Shown: positions 61,621 through 64,000 of the stretch, one piece after another | Numbering within the stretch: the first letter of the stretch is position 1 | How the letters are laid out: each line of letters begins with the position of its first letter | Assembly: GCA_031430595.1 (NCBI GenBank) | Contig: JANPBU010000051.1 | Span: 62,001-126,000, forward strand | DNA from: JANNBN01 sp031430595 | GTDB taxonomy: Bacteria; Actinomycetota; Acidimicrobiia; Acidimicrobiales; JANYDT01 | Direction: 5' to 3' | Length of the DNA stretch: 64,000 nucleotides | Made by a program: the position numbers and the translations under genes | Notes under the pieces: generated by a model | What the model was told of the DNA's origin: nothing | Databases searched by the model: none | What the model saw: the letters and a program-made list of their open reading frames with translations, nothing else

Positions 61621-61672
61621 ATGTAAATCTTCCTTGACGTAAAGAGTTGTTTACGTATAGATTACTTTACAT
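61621..61672 (+). promoter_or_regulatory. Promoter with four half-sites on one dyad
   Basis: -35 TTGACG (61634-61639), 16 bases, -10 TATAGA (61656-61661), then the ATG at 61671 nine bases later: a leaderless or nearly leaderless transcript. Inner arms ACGTAAA (61637-61643) / TTTACGT (61650-61656) and outer arms ATGTAAA (61621-61627) / TTTACAT (61666-61672) are exact complements and share the centre 61646.5, with 16 bp between the GTAAA half-sites on each side. It is probably the binding site of the XRE protein encoded by this operon. Confidence 0.75.
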
Positions 61673-62216
61673 GACCAAGACCCAAGCACCCCACCTCGTC
61701 GACCGCATTGTTGATGCCCTCATCGATCGACAACATCCGTTCTGGAAAGACGAACGACAAGCAGCAATTTTCAACGAAGCGTCAAATGCTGCGCTCAACC
61801 TGCAATCGTTGCTTCTTCCCATTGTTGGCAGCGTTGGCCTGCTGATCGTTGGGCGACCAGCAATTGGAATCGTCACAGCAATGGTGCTCACGGGCAGTGT
61901 TGGCCAGTGGCTGGTACTCAGCGTGTTGGTTCGTCGACACGTAGCGGTAGATATGAAGGGTTGGATGTCCAGCACGTCACGAACTCGACGCCTCATAAGC
62001 GGTGCCGTTATTGTTGGGTATATTGCCAGCCTCGCTAGAGCGTGGACGATGGGGGAAACGTTTGATCGTCCCGATTGGTCGACGACCCTCAGCTTCGGCG
62101 GCGGACTGCTCTTCTCACTTGCAATTGCAAGCGCGGCGTACCTCGCCGTTACTCGTACGGTTCGGCAGAAAAACAACGAAGCAAACAACAAATCAAACAC
62201 CGAAGACAGCGAATGA
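61671..62216 (+). CDS. Membrane protein of an XRE-coupled pair
   Basis: 181 residues from the ATG at 61671 (no ribosome site). A soluble N-terminal part (about 1-40) is followed by three to four helices (LLLPIVGSVGLLIVG, IGIVTAMVLTGSVGQWLVLSVLV, LISGAVIVGYIASLARAW, FGGGLLFSLAIASAAYLAV) and a polar Asn/Lys tail. No family is recognised with certainty. It overlaps the XRE gene by ATGA, the layout of DUF2178/YozG-like small-regulator pairs. Confidence 0.8.
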   Translation: MTKTQAPHLVDRIVDALIDRQHPFWKDERQAAIFNEASNAALNLQSLLLPIVGSVGLLIVGRPAIGIVTAMVLTGSVGQWLVLSVLVRRHVAVDMKGWMSSTSRTRRLISGAVIVGYIASLARAWTMGETFDRPDWSTTLSFGGGLLFSLAIASAAYLAVTRTVRQKNNEANNKSNTEDSE

Positions 62217-62452
62217 AACCGCAGACGGTTGAGAACGCATCGCCAACACATCATCCAGTTCGCATCGCTCGAACCAAGCAGGGATTCACGCAAGAAAGTC
62301 TGGCTGCAGCGGTCGGGGTCACACGCCAGACGGTCATCTCGATCGAATCAGGCGATTATGCCCCATCGGTCGTTCTCGCGATCCGAATTGCACGAGTCGT
62401 GCAAGCCGACGTGGAGCAACTTTGGGGACCTGCCGCAGATGCTGCCAGCTAG
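62213..62452 (+). CDS. Small XRE-family HTH regulator
   Basis: 79 residues; HTH VRIARTKQGFTQESLAAAVGVTRQTVISIESGDYAPSVVLAIRIARVV is a complete Cro/CI-type domain of the short YozG-like kind. It is translationally coupled to the membrane protein and is the obvious candidate to bind the symmetric operator upstream. Its TAG stop overlaps that of the convergent ferredoxin-like gene in CTAG. Confidence 0.92.
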   Translation: MKPQTVENASPTHHPVRIARTKQGFTQESLAAAVGVTRQTVISIESGDYAPSVVLAIRIARVVQADVEQLWGPAADAAS

Positions 62453-62742
62453 CGCAGTTTGTCTCGGCGGTTCGGCACTATTCGCTTCAACAAACGCTGC
62501 GACGGTTCTTCCCGTGCACTAAGCACACCTTCGATATCTGAGCGGATGGCCTTTCGGCTGAGATCTTCAAACCACTCAAGATGCCCTCGAACGATAACCC
62601 CGCACACTGGCCCATCACAAATCTTTTGACATCCGACTTCATTGACGTGTGCATGCGAATCAAGGCTGTCGCAAAGCTTGCGCCAAGCTTTGGTGCCAGA
62701 GCAACTCTTACCGCTACAAACAAAAACAGATGGCTTGTCCAC
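62449..62742 (-). CDS. Thioredoxin-like [2Fe-2S] ferredoxin
   Basis: 97 residues. C9-x4-C14 and C38-x3-C42 (CSGKSC, CQKIC) are the four cluster cysteines of the thioredoxin-fold ferredoxins, and GPVCGVIVRG continues the domain. C47 is extra. It could carry electrons to an unknown partner. It lies next to the ferritin-like gene, so iron metabolism is a natural guess. Confidence 0.82.
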   Translation of the reverse strand: MDKPSVFVCSGKSCSGTKAWRKLCDSLDSHAHVNEVGCQKICDGPVCGVIVRGHLEWFEDLSRKAIRSDIEGVLSAREEPSQRLLKRIVPNRRDKLR

Positions 62743-62775
62743 TAGCTAACGAACCACAAGTCGTAAGCGTAGGTA

Positions 62776-63225
62776 CTATGCCGACGGAGCAAAATCGCGA
62801 AGCATCTTGCGAAGCTCAAGGCCATGCAGTTCCTCTTGCCCAATCATCGTACGAGCGAATTCTTCGAGATACACACTGGCACCATCGACACAGTTCAGCA
62901 GGTCTCGATACAACCCGAGTGCTTCACGTTCGTGGTTCCAAGCTTCTTCCAGGATGTCGTGAATACCGTGACGGTGAGTTTCTTCAATCACACCAATGAC
63001 CTGGGTTGGATGCCCGCCAAGGCCCGTCAAAATTTCGCCAACCTGTTGAGCGTGCAACAGCGACTCGGTTGCCTGGGCCTTCATAAAGGCCACCAAAGGA
63101 ATACGGTTCGGGCCGGTGATCATGAGGCTTGAATGGGTATAGCGAACAACACCTGCCAATTCGGCCTGCAAAATCAGGTCAAGAATGCGTTGCGTGTTTT
63201 CGAGGTCAAGATTGTCTTCCACCAC
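62776..63225 (-). CDS. Ferritin/bacterioferritin-like protein
   Basis: 149 residues, a four-helix bundle pattern with E22 (LQAELAGVVRY), E54 with H58 (ATESLLHAQQVG), then E and H in the second half (EEAWNHEREALGLY, GQEELHGLELRKML) as di-iron ligands. It resembles short ferritin-like/DUF bacterioferritin members; no haem-binding Met is evident. Role likely iron storage or oxidation. Confidence 0.85.
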   Translation of the reverse strand: MVEDNLDLENTQRILDLILQAELAGVVRYTHSSLMITGPNRIPLVAFMKAQATESLLHAQQVGEILTGLGGHPTQVIGVIEETHRHGIHDILEEAWNHEREALGLYRDLLNCVDGASVYLEEFARTMIGQEELHGLELRKMLRDFAPSA

Positions 63226-63258
63226 TACAGCTTAGGAGCACCTAAGCGCAACCAATAC

Positions 63259-64000
63259 CTAACGGCCGTGATGCTGATCTTTGCTCGCCGCAACCCGCTT
63301 CGCCGCCTCTATAAAGTCACTTGCCTCAAGCGTGCCAACGCTCAGCGCATCTAGGCGTTCCACGTTCTTTACTGCCGTCAACCGCACCGCCTGACAGTTA
63401 ATGGCCTGCTCGAAGAGGGTTCGCGACACCCGAGCATTACCGAAACGCTCGTTTCGAACCGCAAGCGCGAACACCGTCGTGAGTGCTTCGTGAGTACCTT
63501 CACCAAGCGTGTACTGGCCATCGGCGGCAATCTTTTCAGTAATAGCAACTAACTCATCGGTGTTGTAATCCTGAAATTCAATCTCACGCGAAAAACGAGA
63601 TCGAAGCCCAGGATTCGAGTTTAAGAACGCGTTCATCAGCTTCGGGTACCCGGCAACAATGACGACGATTCGGTCGCGGTGATCTTCCATTCGTTTCAGC
63701 AACGTCTCGATCGACTCTGAACCGAAATCGTGTCCGATCATGTTCTGCGGCGACAACGAATACGCCTCATCAATAAACAGCACCCCATCAAGCGCTTGTT
63801 TTATCGCACGATCAGTTTTGGCTGCCGTATGCCCCACGTACTGCCCAACCAGCCCAGCCCGATCGACCTCAACAAGGTGCCCTTTTTTTAGTAACCCAAC
63901 CGACCCATACGTTTCTGCCAGTAACCGAGCAACCGTCGTCTTGCCCGTTCCTGGGTTTCCTAAAAACACAAGATGCTGACTCATAGGAACATCAGCAAAC
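63259..64000 (-). CDS. AAA ATPase, SpoVK/CbbX-like (5' end beyond window)
   Basis: The coding frame is open to the window edge (FADVP precedes MSQHLVFLGNPGTGKTTVARLL), so the start is not seen. Walker A GNPGTGKT, Walker B GVLFIDEAYSLSP, sensor 1 region VIVAGYPKLMNAFLNSNPGLRSRF (arginine finger region) and sensor 2 NARVSRTLFEQAI match CbbX/SpoVK hexameric ATPases. No Rubisco genes are in view. Confidence 0.9.
   Translation of the reverse strand, partial: FADVPMSQHLVFLGNPGTGKTTVARLLAETYGSVGLLKKGHLVEVDRAGLVGQYVGHTAAKTDRAIKQALDGVLFIDEAYSLSPQNMIGHDFGSESIETLLKRMEDHRDRIVVIVAGYPKLMNAFLNSNPGLRSRFSREIEFQDYNTDELVAITEKIAADGQYTLGEGTHEALTTVFALAVRNERFGNARVSRTLFEQAINCQAVRLTAVKNVERLDALSVGTLEASDFIEAAKRVAASKDQHHGR

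Noticed and set aside
62449..62452. Shared CTAG stop of convergent XRE and ferredoxin genes, as at 4171-4174, considered as a signal.
   Set aside because: CTAG gives TAG on both strands by symmetry, so chance convergence explains it; two cases are not enough.

Overview
The window looks like chromosome of a moderately GC-rich actinobacterium. Class Acidimicrobiia (Ilumatobacter-like) is my best guess, from the style of the tad pilus operon, the actinobacterial micro-ORF pair, the DUF2786, LLM-flavin, BenE and AbiEi/DUF559 genes, and the two ECF sigma/anti-sigma pairs. This is inference from gene content; there is no rRNA gene to settle it. Genes are densely packed, with many ATGA overlaps and several start codons without a ribosome binding site. 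I saw no tRNA, rRNA, CRISPR array, phage or classical insertion sequence.

Layout. 0-3.5 kb: a micro-ORF pair, an SDR/hot-dog enzyme pair, and an Asp-box propeller gene coupled to a MoaD/ThiS-like protein. 3.5-9.9 kb: an OmpR-type two-component system, a SIMPL protein and an MFS transporter. These lie between a broken and an intact copy of the same AbiEi/DUF559 gene, and a patch of gene remnants sits before the intact copy. 9.9-13.7 kb: a 1267-residue repeat-built surface protein. 13.9-16 kb: a DUF2786 protein and a peptidoglycan-binding lipoprotein. 16-25.2 kb: a minus-strand tad/Flp pilus operon (Flp, TadE, TadG, CpaB, CpaE, TadA, a VWA-TadB fusion, TadC), followed by a DnaB-like ATPase gene. 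A divergent histidine kinase/NarL pair follows at 25.4-27.7 kb and may control it.

27.8-31.5 kb: a JmjC-like oxygenase coupled to a CelD-type acetyltransferase, a BenE transporter and an orphan ribbon-helix-helix protein. 31.5-39.9 kb: a minus-strand run (RlmG-like methyltransferase, TetR, SDR, GH13 glucosidase, xylose isomerase, sulfatase, MenC-type enzyme), consistent with sugar and ester catabolism. 40-46.3 kb: an acyl-CoA dehydrogenase, hipBA, a decayed F1-ATPase beta-like fragment, a dienelactone hydrolase and a third AbiEi/DUF559 gene. 46.3-55.4 kb: a MocR/PdxR regulator divergent from a frameshifted EamA transporter, an LLM oxidoreductase, an aspartate-type aminotransferase, Pth2 and two ECF sigma/anti-sigma pairs around a quinone-oxidoreductase-like gene. 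55.4-64 kb: a phosphonate-type ABC transporter without a binding protein, a Gfo/Idh/MocA oxidoreductase, CorA, secreted proteins, a membrane protein/XRE pair with a symmetric operator, iron-related proteins and an AAA ATPase cut by the window edge.

The most unusual signals are: (1) three AbiEi/DUF559 nuclease-like genes, each bounded by palindrome-containing direct repeats whose right ends supply the stop or tail of the converging neighbour gene; (2) four half-sites on a single dyad over the promoter of the membrane/XRE pair; (3) a 13-bp direct repeat spaced 31 bp apart across the shared CATG start codons of the MocR/EamA pair; (4) recurrent short tandem duplications at gene boundaries; (5) gene remnants around 8.6-8.8 kb and 42.9-43.5 kb.
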